DNA of 64,000 nucleotides from Clavibacter nebraskensis NCPPB 2581 (GCF_000355695.1 NC_020891.1:1736001-1800000); one strand, 5' to 3'; numbered from the stretch's first letter, positions 35,653 through 46,635 are shown. Translations and numbers: made by a program. The notes: a model not told the origin generated them from the sequence alone.

Positions 35653-36747
35653 TCAGACCCCGCGGCGCCCCGTCCGCGCGACCTGCTCGAGGAGGTCGCC
35701 GAGCGCCTCGGCCGAGCGGTCCCAGTCGTACTCGGCCGCGCGCGCGATGCACGCGGCGGAGCGTCGCCGCCACTCGTCCGGTTCCTCGAGCGCGCGCACG
35801 GCCGCGGCGAACCCCTCGGCGTCGTCCGGATCCACGTACACGGCCGCGTCGCCCCCGATCTCGCGGAAGATCGGGATGTCGCTGACCACCACGGGCAGGC
35901 CGACGCTCATGGCCTCGATCACGGGGATCCCGAACCCCTCGTCGCGCGACGCCGTCAGCAACGCGGTCGCGCGCCGGAGCGTCCGCGCGTACTCCTCGTC
36001 GCTCGCGCCGTCGCGGAACACGAGACGCGCCCCGTCCGCGATCGACTCCAGCCGCTCGCGCTCCGGGGCGGGGATGCGGCTCATGAGGTGCAGCTCGTGG
36101 TCGGGCAGGTCGTCGGCCGCGTGCACGAGCGTCTCGACGTTCTTGTAGGGCATGTACGAGCCCATGTAGACGAGCGTGCGCTCGGCTGGCGCGTCGCGCG
36201 GTCCGTCCGGGCTGCCGTCGGGCGCGGGCGTCAGCTCGGCCGCGTTCGGCACGACGACCACGGGCTTCGTGGTCAGCCGGTGCGCGCGGATGAGGCCGCG
36301 CGTCGTCTCGCTGACCGTCACGATCGCGTCGGCGCGGTCGAGCAGCAGCCGCTGCGGCCACCACGCGAGGTGGAAGGCGCGCCAGAGCGCGCGCACGGGC
36401 GCGGGCAGGTCGCGCGGCGGGCGCCGGTGCCGGTAGTAGATGAGGTCGTGCAGCGTGAGCACGAGCGGGTAGGTGCGCCCGCGCGATCCCATCGTCTGCA
36501 TCGGGCTGTAGACGACGTCGGGCCGCATGCGCGAGACGCGTCGGGCGAGCCACGGCTCCCGCGGACCGGTGGGCGAGCTGACCAGCTGCCAGGGCAGGTC
36601 GGGCAGGAGCGCGAGCTGGCGGTGGTCGCTGATGAGCATGGTCACGTCGAACCGCGCGCCGAGCCGGGCGACGAGCTCGGCGCCGTAGCGGCTGATCCCG
36701 TCGTGCCGGCCGATGCGCGTGTACCGGCAGTCGAACACGAGCCTCAT
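35653..36747 (-). CDS. Glycosyltransferase family 4 protein
   Basis: The protein has 364 residues and a GT-B fold. The N-terminal domain begins RLVFDCRYTRIGRHDGISRYGAELVARL, and the C-terminal nucleotide-sugar domain contains LVYMGSYMPYKNVETLVHAA and SRDEGFGIPVIEAMSVGLPVVVSDIPIFREIGGDAAVYVDPDD, the EX7E-like retaining motif. Substrates are unknown. The ATG overlaps the alpha/beta-hydrolase stop by 4 nt (ATGA), so the two genes are one unit that converges on the phosphatase gene. Confidence 0.9.
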   Translation of the reverse strand: MRLVFDCRYTRIGRHDGISRYGAELVARLGARFDVTMLISDHRQLALLPDLPWQLVSSPTGPREPWLARRVSRMRPDVVYSPMQTMGSRGRTYPLVLTLHDLIYYRHRRPPRDLPAPVRALWRAFHLAWWPQRLLLDRADAIVTVSETTRGLIRAHRLTTKPVVVVPNAAELTPAPDGSPDGPRDAPAERTLVYMGSYMPYKNVETLVHAADDLPDHELHLMSRIPAPERERLESIADGARLVFRDGASDEEYARTLRRATALLTASRDEGFGIPVIEAMSVGLPVVVSDIPIFREIGGDAAVYVDPDDAEGFAAAVRALEEPDEWRRRSAACIARAAEYDWDRSAEALGDLLEQVARTGRRGV

Positions 36748-37640
36748 GACGCGCTCCCCTCGTCCAGGAACGCGCGGATGGAACCGGCCGCCTCCCGGGG
36801 CGTCTCGTAGTGGATGAGGTGCCCGACCCGCGGGATCACCTCGAGCCGCGCGTCCGCGAACAGGCGCTGCAGCCGGTGCTGCGCGGCGACGGGCGTGATG
36901 TCGTCGCGCTCGGCGGCGACGAGCAGCACGGGCACGGCGACGCGCGCGGCGTACGTGCTCACGTCCGACGACACCGACGCGCGGAACGCCTCGAGCACGA
37001 CGCGGCGGTCGCTGAACGCGCTGAAGAAGCGGTCGTGCTGGTCGTTGATCCACCGGCGGAGCGACCGGTCGCGCGTCTTCGCCATGGCCTCGCTCATCAC
37101 ACGCACGATGGCGCGGTTGCGCAGCAGGCCGAAGCCCGCGCGCTCGGGCAGCACGGCGGCGGCGCGGTAGTAGAGCACGGCGAGCCGCGTGAGGATCCCC
37201 CGCGGCCCCTCGAGCGCGGGCGCCGCGATCGGGTTCACGAGGACCGCGCGCGGGCTCGGCAGGCCGTCCGCGAGCGCCGCCGCGACCACGATGGACCCGA
37301 AGGAGTGGCCGAGCGCGGTCGCGTCCCGCGTGCCCGTCGCGTCGACGAACGCGCGCAGCCACGCGGAGTAGCCGGCGATGTCGTGCCGCGCGTCGACGAG
37401 CGGCGTCGAGTCCCCGAAGCCGGGCAGGTCGGGCGAGAGGATCCGCACGCCCGGCAGCTGCGCGACGACCGGCTCGAGCCCGTGGTGGTCCCCGCGGAAG
37501 CCGTGCACGACGACGACCACCTGGGGCGCGTCAGCGGGCCCGTACTCCCACCAGGCGGTGCGGCTCCCGAGGAGGTCGACGGTGCGGCGGACCACGGGGA
37601 TCCGGTCGAGCTGGGCGGCGTAGGGCGAGGGGACGGTCAT
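36744..37640 (-). CDS. Alpha/beta hydrolase
   Basis: The protein has 298 residues. The oxyanion-hole segment VVVVHGFRGDHHG and the nucleophile elbow ALGHSFGSI (Ser near 119) are clear. The acid is probably in AAERDDITP, and the catalytic His is in RVGHLIHYE. A helical cap lies in the middle. It has no signal peptide. TAGACT ends 8 nt before the ATG, so the message is predicted leaderless. The glycosyltransferase gene is translationally coupled, so it may act on the same pathway, which is not identified. Confidence 0.88.
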   Translation of the reverse strand: MTVPSPYAAQLDRIPVVRRTVDLLGSRTAWWEYGPADAPQVVVVVHGFRGDHHGLEPVVAQLPGVRILSPDLPGFGDSTPLVDARHDIAGYSAWLRAFVDATGTRDATALGHSFGSIVVAAALADGLPSPRAVLVNPIAAPALEGPRGILTRLAVLYYRAAAVLPERAGFGLLRNRAIVRVMSEAMAKTRDRSLRRWINDQHDRFFSAFSDRRVVLEAFRASVSSDVSTYAARVAVPVLLVAAERDDITPVAAQHRLQRLFADARLEVIPRVGHLIHYETPREAAGSIRAFLDEGSAS

Positions 37641-37648
37641 CGGGGACG

Positions 37649-37654
37649 AGTCTA
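37649..37654 (-). promoter_or_regulatory. Predicted leaderless -10 (TAGACT) for the alpha/beta hydrolase
   Basis: TAGACT reads leftward and ends 8 nt before the ATG at 37640. Confidence 0.5.
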
Positions 37655-37713
37655 CGAGCGGGGGCCGCCCGCGCCCCTGGGCGCGCCGGGGCCGGCCACC
37701 GGCGCGCCCCGCC

Positions 37714-37719
37714 TAGAGT
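37714..37719 (+). promoter_or_regulatory. Predicted -10 (TAGAGT) for treS
   Basis: TAGAGT gives a leader of about 50 nt ending in the AGGAG ribosome site before GTG at 37776. Confidence 0.4.
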
Positions 37720-37775
37720 GGCGATCGGCCTTCCCGCCCCGAGTCGACGCCCCCGTCGCGCCCATGAGGAGAACC

Positions 37776-39497
<1,722 letters not shown>

Positions 39498-39507
39498 CAT
39501 CTACAGG

Positions 39508-40209
39508 ATGAGCACCCGCTGGCACCACTCCCTGGCCTCGTTCGACCTCGAGACGACGGGGGTGGACGTCGAGACCGCCCGCATCGTCACCGCGTGCATC
39601 GTCGTGCTCGACGCAGACGGGCAGGTCACCGAACGCCACGACTGGCTCGCGGATCCGGGGGTCGAGATCCCCGCGGGCGCGGCGGCCATCCACGGCGTCA
39701 CCACGGAGCGCGCGCGGGCCGAGGGGCGCGACGCCGGCGCGGTCGTGCTCGAGATCGTCACGACCATCCGCGAGATGTTCGCCCGGGGCCTCGCCCTCGT
39801 GGTCTACAACGCGCCCTACGACCTCACGCTGCTCAACCGCGAGGCCGTGCGGCACGGGGTGGAGCCGCTGCGCGACACCGGCCCCGTCATCGACCCGCTC
39901 GTCATCGACAAGGCCGTGGACACCTACCGCCGCGGCAAGCGCACCCTGTCCGTCGCGGCCGAGCACTACGGCGTGCGCCTCGACGATGCGCACGACGCGG
40001 GCGCGGACGCCATCGCCGCGGGCCGCGTCGCCCAGGCCATCGCCGGCCGCTACGCCGACCAGCTCGACATCCCGGTGCTGGACCTGCACGACCGCCAGGT
40101 CGACTGGTCGCGCGTGCAGGCGGAGAGCTTCCAGGACTACATGCGGCGCACGCGGGATCCCGCGTTCACGACCTCCGGCGCCTGGCCCGAGCGGCACGCC
40201 GGATCCTGA
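39508..40209 (+). CDS. DEDDh 3'-5' exonuclease (DnaQ-like)
   Basis: The protein has 233 residues. Exo I is SFDLETTGVD (D13, E15), Exo II is VVYNAPYDLTLLNRE, and Exo III epsilon is DAHDAGADAIAA with the catalytic His and Asp. This is the proofreading/RNase T fold, and the length matches stand-alone epsilon-like proteins. Substrate (DNA repair or RNA) is open. The start ATG at 39508 sits at the predicted transcript 5' end. A strong terminator follows the gene. Confidence 0.9.
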   Translation: MSTRWHHSLASFDLETTGVDVETARIVTACIVVLDADGQVTERHDWLADPGVEIPAGAAAIHGVTTERARAEGRDAGAVVLEIVTTIREMFARGLALVVYNAPYDLTLLNREAVRHGVEPLRDTGPVIDPLVIDKAVDTYRRGKRTLSVAAEHYGVRLDDAHDAGADAIAAGRVAQAIAGRYADQLDIPVLDLHDRQVDWSRVQAESFQDYMRRTRDPAFTTSGAWPERHAGS

Positions 40210-40231
40210 CCCGCTCCCCCGCCCGCGGACG

Positions 40232-40267
40232 ACGAAGGGCGCCCGGCCGGAGCCGGGCGCCCTTCGT
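40232..40267. terminator. Bidirectional terminator between the exonuclease and rpmE2
   Basis: A perfect 16-bp stem (40232-40247 with 40252-40267) encloses a 4-nt loop between two convergent genes. Confidence 0.85.
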
Positions 40268-40285
40268 GGTGCAGCGGGTGGGCTG

Positions 40286-40540
40286 CTACTTCTTGCCGAA
40301 GCCCGCGTAGCGCGAGTTGAACTTCTCGACGCGGCCGGCGGAGTCCATGATGCGCTGCTTGCCCGTGTAGAACGGGTGCGACTCGCTCGAGATCTCGACG
40401 TCGATGACGGGGTACGTGTTGCCGTCCTCCCACTCGATGGTCTTGGAGCTGCCGACGGTGGAGCGCGTGAGGAACGTCGCACCGGAGGCGAGGTCGCGGA
40501 AGACGACGGGGGCGTACTGGGGGTGGATGTCGGTCTTCAT
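40286..40540 (-). CDS. rpmE2: Ribosomal protein L31, type B (zinc-independent form)
   Basis: The protein has 84 residues. [30 protein letters not shown] and [25 protein letters not shown] are the L31 type B signature. The CxxC zinc motif of type A L31 is absent. It belongs to the large ribosomal subunit. In many bacteria the type B paralogue is derepressed by zinc limitation; here no Zur-like palindrome is evident in the ~70-nt leader, so it may be constitutive. AAGGA lies 9-10 nt before the ATG. Confidence 0.95.
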   Translation of the reverse strand: MKTDIHPQYAPVVFRDLASGATFLTRSTVGSSKTIEWEDGNTYPVIDVEISSESHPFYTGKQRIMDSAGRVEKFNSRYAGFGKK

Positions 40541-40617
40541 CGGGGAGTGTCCTTCGTCGGTTCGATTTCGTGCGCGGGAAGCGTGGGTGCCCGGGATGAT
40601 CACCGGACCAGTGGACG

Positions 40618-40623
40618 AGCCTA
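40618..40623 (-). promoter_or_regulatory. Predicted -10 (TAGGCT) for rpmE2
   Basis: TAGGCT reads leftward and gives a leader of about 70 nt before rpmE2. No -35 match is strong. Confidence 0.4.
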
Positions 40624-40674
40624 CCAGACGAGTGCCGCGAACGGGCCGGCGCGCCGGTGCGGGTGCAGCGGACG

Positions 40675-41463
40675 TCAGGACCGGACGGCGCGGGCCGTGA
40701 AGCGCCCGTCGTCGTGCGTGACCTCGAGGGCGAGGCCGAAGGTCCGGCTGAGCGCGTCGGCGGTGATGACGTCCGCGAGCGGACCGGCCGCGACGACCGC
40801 CCCCTCGCGCAGCAGCAGCGCATGCGTGAAGCCGCGCGGGATCTCCTCGACGTGGTGCGTGACCATGACGATGCCGGGGGCCTCGGGCGCCGACGCGTAG
40901 CCGCCGAGGAGCTGCAGCAGCTCCTCGCGCGCGCCGAGGTCGAGGCTCGCGGCCGGCTCGTCGAGCAGGAGCAGCTCGGGGTCGGTCATGATCGAGCGGG
41001 CGATCTGCACGCGCTTCTGCTCGCCGTCGCTCAGCGTGCCGAAGCGGCGCTGCTCGAGGTGGCCGAGGCGCCACTCGGCGAGCACGCGCTGGGCGCGGCG
41101 CACGTCGATGTCCTCGTAGTCCTCGTTCCACCGCCCGGTGACGGAGTACGCGGCGGTGAGCACGACGTCGAGCACGGTCTCGTCGGCGGGGATGCGCCGG
41201 GCCATCGCGGTGGAGGCGAACCCGATGCGCGACCGCAGCTCGAACACGTCGACGCGGCCGAGCTCGTGGTCGAGGACCGTCGCGGTGCCCGAGGACGGGT
41301 GCTGCATAGCGGAGGCGATCTGCAGGAGGCTCGTCTTCCCGGCGCCGTTCGGCCCGAGGACGACCCAGCGCTCGTCGCCGTCCACCGTCCACTCCACCTG
41401 GTCGAGGATGGGCGTCCCGTTCCGGACGAAGGACACTCCGGACAGGGAGAGGACGTGGCTCAT
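40675..41463 (-). CDS. Stand-alone ABC transporter ATP-binding protein
   Basis: The protein has 262 residues. Walker [10 protein letters not shown] (about 37-45), Q-loop region FASTAMARR, signature [15 protein letters not shown], Walker [13 protein letters not shown] and the H-loop MVTHHVEEI are present. The variant LSDGE signature and the sequence around it resemble ModF-like/iron-chelate type ATPases. No permease lies beside it. The transcript is predicted leaderless (TAGACT ending 7 nt before the ATG). Transport substrate, or even transport itself, is unproven. Confidence 0.88.
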   Translation of the reverse strand: MSHVLSLSGVSFVRNGTPILDQVEWTVDGDERWVVLGPNGAGKTSLLQIASAMQHPSSGTATVLDHELGRVDVFELRSRIGFASTAMARRIPADETVLDVVLTAAYSVTGRWNEDYEDIDVRRAQRVLAEWRLGHLEQRRFGTLSDGEQKRVQIARSIMTDPELLLLDEPAASLDLGAREELLQLLGGYASAPEAPGIVMVTHHVEEIPRGFTHALLLREGAVVAAGPLADVITADALSRTFGLALEVTHDDGRFTARAVRS

Positions 41464-41470
41464 GGGGACG

Positions 41471-41476
41471 AGTCTA
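41471..41476 (-). promoter_or_regulatory. Predicted leaderless -10 (TAGACT) for the ABC ATPase
   Basis: TAGACT reads leftward and ends 7 nt before the ATG at 41463. The downstream spacer CGTCCCC is almost the same as that of the alpha/beta hydrolase promoter. Confidence 0.5.
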
Positions 41477-41541
41477 CCGGCCCGGGCTGCCCGCCCCTCC
41501 CGGCTGCGGGGTGCGCCGGACGGCCGCGCGGCGTCGGCCCC

Positions 41542-42726
41542 TCAGCGCAGGATCGACGCGTAGATCGCCTCGGTCTGGCGGGCGATGCGGTCCCAGCCGA
41601 ACTCGCGCTCGGCGCGCACCCGGCCGGCCTCGCCCATGCGCCGAGCGGCGTCGGGATCCGCGACGACCTCCGTCAGCGCGGCCGCGAGGTCGCGGACGAA
41701 GCGCTCGGGGTCGGTGGGCGTGCCCGTGCCGTCCGTGGCCTGGTCGATGGGGACGAGGCGGCCGGTGACGCCGTCGTCGACGACCTCGGGGATCCCGCCC
41801 GTGGCGGTGCCGACGACGGGGGCGCCGCATGCCATGGCCTCGAGGTTCACGATGCCGAGCGGCTCGTAGACCGACGGGCAGACGAAGACGGTGCCCGCGG
41901 TGAGCACGGCGGAGAGCTCGCGGCGCGGCAGGAGGCGGTCGATCCAGACGACGCCCGAGCGCTCCTCCTGGAGGCCGCGGACGAGGGCCGTGACCTCCTC
42001 CATGATCTGCGGGGTGTCGGGCGCGCCCGCGCACAGCACCATCTGCACGTCGGTCGGCAGCAGCGCGGCGGCGCGCAGGAGATAGGGCAGCCCCTTCTGG
42101 CGCGTGATCCGGCCGACGAACACGACCGAGGGCCGCGAGGGGTCGATGCCGAGCGAGCGCACCAGCTCGTCGTCGTGCACGGGCGCCCACGACTCGAGGT
42201 CGATGCCGTTGTAGACCGTGTGCACCCGGGCCTCGTCGAGCGCGGGGTACGAGCGGAGGATGTCGCGCTTCATCCCGTCGCTCACGGCGATGACGGCGTC
42301 GGCCGCCTGGTAGGCGGTGCGCTCGATCCAGCTGGAGACGCGGTACCCGCCGCCCAGCTGCTCGGCCTTCCAGGGGCGGAGCGGCTCGAGGCTGTGCGCG
42401 GTGACGACGTGCGGGATCCCGTGCAGCATCGACGCCACGTGGCCCGCGTGGTTCGCGTACCAGGTGTGCGAGTGGACGACGTCGGCGCCCACGACGTCGC
42501 TCGCGATCGCCAGGTCGACGCCCATCGTCTGCAGCGTCGCGTTGGCCGCGCGGAGCTCCGACGGGACGGGATAGGAGAAGACGCCGGGCTCGTCGCGCGG
42601 CGCGCCGAAGGCACGGACGACGACCTCCGTCCGCTTCCGCATGGCCTTGACGAGCTCGGTGACGTGCACGCCGGCACCCCCGTAGACCTCGGGCGGGTAC
42701 TCCTTGGTGATCACGTCTGCTCGCAT
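41542..42726 (-). CDS. glgA: Glycogen synthase / alpha-maltose-1-phosphate synthase, actinobacterial GT4 type
   Basis: The protein has 394 residues and is a GT4 enzyme: [23 protein letters not shown] at the N-terminus, [18 protein letters not shown] in the middle, and [27 protein letters not shown] as the ADP-glucose-binding region. It is shorter than the classical GT5 GlgA. The mycobacterial homologue, also divergent from glgC, is GlgM, which makes maltose-1-phosphate from ADP-glucose. Either name may apply. The start ATG at 42726 is leaderless by prediction. It shares a 46-nt divergent promoter region with glgC. Confidence 0.92.
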   Translation of the reverse strand: MRADVITKEYPPEVYGGAGVHVTELVKAMRKRTEVVVRAFGAPRDEPGVFSYPVPSELRAANATLQTMGVDLAIASDVVGADVVHSHTWYANHAGHVASMLHGIPHVVTAHSLEPLRPWKAEQLGGGYRVSSWIERTAYQAADAVIAVSDGMKRDILRSYPALDEARVHTVYNGIDLESWAPVHDDELVRSLGIDPSRPSVVFVGRITRQKGLPYLLRAAALLPTDVQMVLCAGAPDTPQIMEEVTALVRGLQEERSGVVWIDRLLPRRELSAVLTAGTVFVCPSVYEPLGIVNLEAMACGAPVVGTATGGIPEVVDDGVTGRLVPIDQATDGTGTPTDPERFVRDLAAALTEVVADPDAARRMGEAGRVRAEREFGWDRIARQTEAIYASILR

Positions 42727-42733
42727 TGGTCGA

Positions 42734-42766
42734 ACGCTAGTACATGCCCCGACGTGCATCTACGCT
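42734..42766. promoter_or_regulatory. Face-away leaderless promoters of glgA and glgC
   Basis: Leftward TAGCGT (42739-42734) ends 7 nt before the glgA ATG. Rightward TACGCT (42761-42766) ends 6 nt before the glgC ATG. With normal 17-nt spacing each -35 would lie on the other gene's -10, so only one promoter should be occupied at a time. Confidence 0.6.
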
Positions 42767-42772
42767 GGAGCA

Positions 42773-44014
42773 ATGGCATCGAAGAAGATCTTTGGAATCG
42801 TGCTCGCCGGCGGCGAGGGCAAGCGCCTCATGCCGCTCACCGCGGACCGGGCGAAGCCTGCGGTGCCGTTCGGCGGGCAGTACCGGCTCATCGACTTCGC
42901 GCTCTCCAACCTCATCAACTCGGGCCTCACGCAGATCGTCGTGCTGACGCAGTACAAGTCGCACTCGCTCGACCGGCACGTGTCGCAGACCTGGCGCCTC
43001 AACCAGATGCTCAACTCCTACATCGCATCGGTGCCCGCGCAGCAGCGCCTCGGCAAGCGGTGGTTCAGCGGCTCGGCCGACGCGATCCTGCAGAGCCTCA
43101 ACCTCATCAACGACGAGAAGCCCGACATCGTCGTCGTGGTCGGCGCCGACCACGTGTACCGCATGGACTTCAGCCAGATGATCGAGGCGCACATCGCGTC
43201 CGGCCACGGCGCCACGGTCGCGGCGATCCGCCAGCCCATCGAGCTCGCCGACCAGTTCGGCGTCATCGACGTGGATCCCGCGAACCCGTACCAGATCCGC
43301 GCCTTCCTCGAGAAGCCGAAGGACCCGCAGGGCCTCGACGACTCCCCGGGCGAGGTGCTCGCCTCCATGGGCAACTACGTCTTCGACACCGACCAGCTCA
43401 TCGACGCGGTGCGCCGCGACGGCGAGAACGCGGAGTCCGCGCACGACATGGGCGGCGACATCGTGCCGTGGTTCGTCGAGCAGGGCAACGCCGGCGTCTA
43501 CGACCTCAACCGCAACGAGGTGCCCGGCGCCAACGACCGCGACCGCTACTACTGGCGCGACGTCGGCACGATCGAGTCCTTCTTCGACGCGCACCAGGAC
43601 CTCATCTCGGCCCTGCCCGTGTTCAACCTCTACAACAAGGACTGGCCGATCTTCAGCCAGCAGCTCAACAGCCCGCCGGCCAAGTTCGTCCGGGACGCGC
43701 AGGGCAACACGGGCACGATGATCGACTCGATCACCTCGCTCGGCGGCGTCATCAGCGGCGCCCACGTGGAGCGCAGCGTGCTGGGCCCGTGGGTCATCGC
43801 GGAGTCGGGTGCCCGCATCGTCGACAGCATCGTGTTCGACAAGGTGCACATCGGGGCGGGCGCGGTCATCACCCGTGCGATCCTCGACAAGGACGTCGAG
43901 GTCGAGCCCGGCGCCACGGTCGGCGTCGACCACGACCGCGACCGGGCGCGCGGCTTCACCGTCACCGACGGCGGCATCACCGTCGTGGGCAAGGGCGTGC
44001 GCGTCACCCCGTGA
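42773..44014 (+). CDS. glgC: Glucose-1-phosphate adenylyltransferase
   Basis: The protein has 413 residues. It makes ADP-glucose from glucose-1-phosphate and ATP, the committed step of glycogen synthesis. [39 protein letters not shown] is the catalytic and activator-binding N-terminus; [22 protein letters not shown] and [15 protein letters not shown] follow, and the left-handed beta-helix domain closes it. ATG at 42773 is used rather than the in-frame start at 42704, because the latter would overlap glgA and lies before the predicted -10. serB overlaps the stop codon by GTGA. Confidence 0.96.
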   Translation: MASKKIFGIVLAGGEGKRLMPLTADRAKPAVPFGGQYRLIDFALSNLINSGLTQIVVLTQYKSHSLDRHVSQTWRLNQMLNSYIASVPAQQRLGKRWFSGSADAILQSLNLINDEKPDIVVVVGADHVYRMDFSQMIEAHIASGHGATVAAIRQPIELADQFGVIDVDPANPYQIRAFLEKPKDPQGLDDSPGEVLASMGNYVFDTDQLIDAVRRDGENAESAHDMGGDIVPWFVEQGNAGVYDLNRNEVPGANDRDRYYWRDVGTIESFFDAHQDLISALPVFNLYNKDWPIFSQQLNSPPAKFVRDAQGNTGTMIDSITSLGGVISGAHVERSVLGPWVIAESGARIVDSIVFDKVHIGAGAVITRAILDKDVEVEPGATVGVDHDRDRARGFTVTDGGITVVGKGVRVTP

Positions 44015-44709
44015 GCGACGTCCTGCCGCTGGCGCCGGCCGCACCGACGGCGTCGCCCGTCCCCCGCGCCCTCCCGCGCATGCTCGTGGTGCTCGACGTC
44101 GACTCGACCCTCATCGAGGACGAGGCGATCGAGCTGCTCGCCGCGGAGGCGGGTTCGCTCGACGAGGTCGCCGCCGTCACCGAGCGCGCGATGCGCGGGG
44201 AGCTGGACTTCGCGGAGAGCCTGAGCTCGCGGGTCGCGACGCTGGCCGGGCTGCCGTCGTCGGTGCACGCCGCCGTCGGGGCGCGCATCCGCGTCACCCC
44301 CGGCGCGGAGCGCATGATCGCCGGCCTCCACGACGCCGGCCACATCGTGGCGGTCGTGTCGGGCGGCTTCCACGAGCTGCTGGATCCGCTGGCCGAGCGC
44401 CTCGGGCTCGACCTCTGGCGCGCGAACCGGCTGGAGACGGCCGACGGGCGGCTCACGGGTCGCGTCACGGGTCCCGTCATCGACGCCGCCGCCAAGCGCG
44501 CCGCCGTCGAGGAGTGGAGCGCCGGGCTCGGCATCCCGCTCGCCCGCGTCGTGGCGATCGGCGACGGCGCCAACGACCTCGAGATGATGGCCGTGGCCGG
44601 GCTCTCCGTCGCCTTCGACGCGAAGCCCGCCGTCCGACGGCGCGCCGACGTGTGCGTCGACCGCCGAGACCTCGCGCAGGTGCTCGCGCTCCTGGGCCTC
44701 CCCCGCTGA
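44011..44709 (+). CDS. serB: Phosphoserine phosphatase
   Basis: The protein has 232 residues. HAD motif I is [22 protein letters not shown] (D29, D31), motif II is VSGGFHELL, motif III Lys lies in AAAKRAAV, and motif IV is [11 protein letters not shown]. This is the SerB pattern for the last step of L-serine synthesis. There is no N-terminal ACT domain. GTG at 44011 overlaps glgC by 4 nt, an unusual metabolic pairing that implies co-transcription with glycogen synthesis. Confidence 0.93.
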   Translation: MSDVLPLAPAAPTASPVPRALPRMLVVLDVDSTLIEDEAIELLAAEAGSLDEVAAVTERAMRGELDFAESLSSRVATLAGLPSSVHAAVGARIRVTPGAERMIAGLHDAGHIVAVVSGGFHELLDPLAERLGLDLWRANRLETADGRLTGRVTGPVIDAAAKRAAVEEWSAGLGIPLARVVAIGDGANDLEMMAVAGLSVAFDAKPAVRRRADVCVDRRDLAQVLALLGLPR

Positions 44710-44733
44710 TCCGGTCGCCCGGGCCCGCGCGGG

Positions 44734-45690
44734 TCAGCCGGTGACGACAGCCCGCGCGATCGCCGCGAGCTGGGCGATGTTGGCGGGCATCCGCTCCCGC
44801 TCGGACGGCAGGCTCGCGAGGTGCGTGACGTTGTCGAGGTAGGCCAGGAAGATGAACGCGCCGAAGCGCTCGTCGGGGACGCCCGTGCTGCCGCCGGCCG
44901 CCGTGTAGGCGCGGTGGAACTGCGCGCGCTGCCGGGGCGCCAGGAACATGATCGCCGCGGCGACGTCGAGGCCGGCGGGGCCCAGACCGCAGCGGTCGAA
45001 GTCGATGACGGAGACGCCGGCGGGCCCCTGGATCAGGTTGCCCGGGTGGTAGTCGCCGTGCACCATGATCGGCGGCCCGGCCTCCGCCAGGGTGGCGCGG
45101 AGCTCCTCGATCGCGCCGGCCAGCGCGTCGGCGGTGGAGCCGTCGGCCATGATGCCCGGATAGCCCTCGACGAGGCGCTCCAGCCGCGTGGTCGCGTAGT
45201 CCGCGTCGTAGCGGCGCCGCTCCCCCGCGAGGGCGACGGCCGCCGGATCCGCGCCGGCCGCGTGCAGGGCGGCCAGCGTCTCGGCGAACGGCCCCGCGTC
45301 CGACGAGGCGGGGAGGCTGCTCAGCATGTCGCCGTCGTGCCAGGTGAGCAGGCTCGCGAGGCGACGCTCGACGCGCTCGCCCGACGCGCTGGCCACCGCC
45401 CGGCGGAGGCCGACCTCGTCGTGGTCGGGGACGGGGACCTCCACGGTCGCCGTCCAGGATCCGTGGCGCGTGCGCTGCGGATCCGGCACGGACGGCCCGC
45501 CGCGCGCCGCCAGCGCGTCGAGCCAGTCGAGCTCCAGGTCGATCTCGCGCTGCTTCCGACGCGCGACGTGCAGGCGGAGCAGGTAGCGGGATCCGTCCTC
45601 GACGTCGACCCGGTAGGCGTGGTTGTGCGTGGCCCCCAGCTCGGTGAGCGCGACGGGACCGGTGTCCCAGGCCGCCAGGAGGTCGGACAC
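44734..45690 (-). CDS. Phosphotransferase family (APH-like) protein
   Basis: The protein has 318 residues and an aminoglycoside-phosphotransferase/choline-kinase fold. The Brenner motif HGDYHPGNL (about 233-241) and the DFDRCG metal loop (about 250-255) are intact, and NHAYRVDVEDGSRYLLRLH forms the nucleotide-binding beta sheet with its Lys/Arg. The substrate is unknown; related stress proteins phosphorylate homoserine, choline or sugars. GTG at 45690 is chosen because GGGGAGAG lies 5 nt upstream, 23 nt after the FabG-like gene, so the two are probably co-transcribed. Confidence 0.85.
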   Translation of the reverse strand: MSDLLAAWDTGPVALTELGATHNHAYRVDVEDGSRYLLRLHVARRKQREIDLELDWLDALAARGGPSVPDPQRTRHGSWTATVEVPVPDHDEVGLRRAVASASGERVERRLASLLTWHDGDMLSSLPASSDAGPFAETLAALHAAGADPAAVALAGERRRYDADYATTRLERLVEGYPGIMADGSTADALAGAIEELRATLAEAGPPIMVHGDYHPGNLIQGPAGVSVIDFDRCGLGPAGLDVAAAIMFLAPRQRAQFHRAYTAAGGSTGVPDERFGAFIFLAYLDNVTHLASLPSERERMPANIAQLAAIARAVVTG

Positions 45691-45713
45691 GGCGCTCTCC
45701 CCGACGGTCGGGG

Positions 45714-46424
45714 TCAGTGGCCCATGCCGAGGCCGCCGTCGACCGGGATCACGGCGCCCGAGATGTACGCGGCCTCGTCCGAGGACACCCACGCCACGAC
45801 GCCGGCGACCTCGGCGGCGGTGCCGTAGCGTCCGGCCGGGATGGACTTCTTGTACTCGGCCGCCGTCGCCTCGGGGAGCTCGGCGGTCATGTCGGTCTCG
45901 ATGAAGCCGGGCGCGACGACGTTCGCGGTGATGCCGCGGGCGCCGAGCTCACGGGTGACGGATCGGGCGAGACCGACGAGCCCGCTCTTGGACGCCGCGT
46001 AGTTGACCTGGCCACCCGAGCCGTAGAGCCCGACGACGCTGGAGATGAGGACGATGCGGCCGAAGCGCGCCTTGAGCATGCCCTTGGACGCGCGCTTGAC
46101 GACGCGGAACGCGCCGCCCAGGTTCGTGTCGACGACCTCGGTGAAGTCGTCGTCGCTCATGCGCATCATGAGGGTGTCGCGCGTGATGCCCGCGTTGGCG
46201 ACGACGACCTCGACGGGTCCGTACGCGGCCTCGACCTCGGTGAACGCGGCGTCGACGGACGCGGCGTCGGTCACGTCCGCGCGCACCGTGAGGCTGCCGT
46301 CGGGGCCCTGGCCGGAGCGCGCGGTGACGGCGACGCGGTGGCCCCGACGCAGCATCTCGTCGGCGATCGCGTATCCGATCCCCCTGTTGCCTCCGGTGAC
46401 GACGACGGTGCGTGAGGTGCTCAT
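45714..46424 (-). CDS. fabG: FabG-like 3-oxoacyl-ACP reductase (SDR family)
   Basis: The protein has 236 residues. TGGNRGIGYAIA (11-22), NAGITRDTLMMRM, ISSVVGLYG with the catalytic Ser, VNYAASKSGLVGLARS with YxxxK, and the C-terminal VIPVDGGLGMGH closely follow FabG1-type reductases of fatty-acid synthesis. No enoyl reductase gene (inhA) follows, unlike in mycobacteria, so a general reductase role cannot be excluded. GGAAGG lies 6-7 nt before the ATG. Confidence 0.92.
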   Translation of the reverse strand: MSTSRTVVVTGGNRGIGYAIADEMLRRGHRVAVTARSGQGPDGSLTVRADVTDAASVDAAFTEVEAAYGPVEVVVANAGITRDTLMMRMSDDDFTEVVDTNLGGAFRVVKRASKGMLKARFGRIVLISSVVGLYGSGGQVNYAASKSGLVGLARSVTRELGARGITANVVAPGFIETDMTAELPEATAAEYKKSIPAGRYGTAAEVAGVVAWVSSDEAAYISGAVIPVDGGLGMGH

Positions 46425-46470
46425 GGGGGACCTTCCATTACGGCTTGGAGGGGGCTTGCGGACGCGGACG

Positions 46471-46496
46471 AGCCTATCGGTGGCCGGGCGTACCCT
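46471..46496. promoter_or_regulatory. Divergent -10 elements between fabG and the DUF3099 operon
   Basis: Leftward TAGGCT (46476-46471) serves fabG with a leader of about 40 nt. Rightward TACCCT (46491-46496) ends 7 nt before an ATG at 46504, not before the DUF3099 start. Confidence 0.45.
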
Positions 46497-46503
46497 GGTC
46501 TCG

Positions 46504-46635
46504 ATGGGGAGCGCGTCGCTCCCTGCGAAGGACGCCATCCACGCATGCCAGCCCCGCAGCAGTCGGTCACCAGCCTCCCCCGGTCCCCGCAGGAGGACCG
46601 CCATGCCCGCATGGTCAAGTACACCATCGCGATGA
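46504..46635 (+). CDS. Possible leaderless upstream ORF (43 aa) overlapping DUF3099
   Basis: ATG at 46504 lies 7 nt after TACCCT and opens a 43-codon frame (MGSASLPAKDAIHACQPRSS...) that runs through the DUF3099 start at 46545 in another frame and stops at 46635. The placement matches leaderless genes elsewhere in the window. Composition is Arg/Ser/Pro-rich and no homology is recognised, so it may not be functional. Confidence 0.3.
   Translation: MGSASLPAKDAIHACQPRSSRSPASPGPRRRTAMPAWSSTPSR

Noticed and set aside
37764-37775. ATG at 37764 as treS start
   Set aside because: The AGGAG ribosome site lies after this ATG and is correctly spaced for GTG at 37776.
42704-42772. Longer start for glgC at 42704
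   Set aside because: It would overlap the glgA start and lies before the TACGCT -10; ATG at 42773 matches the family N-terminus.
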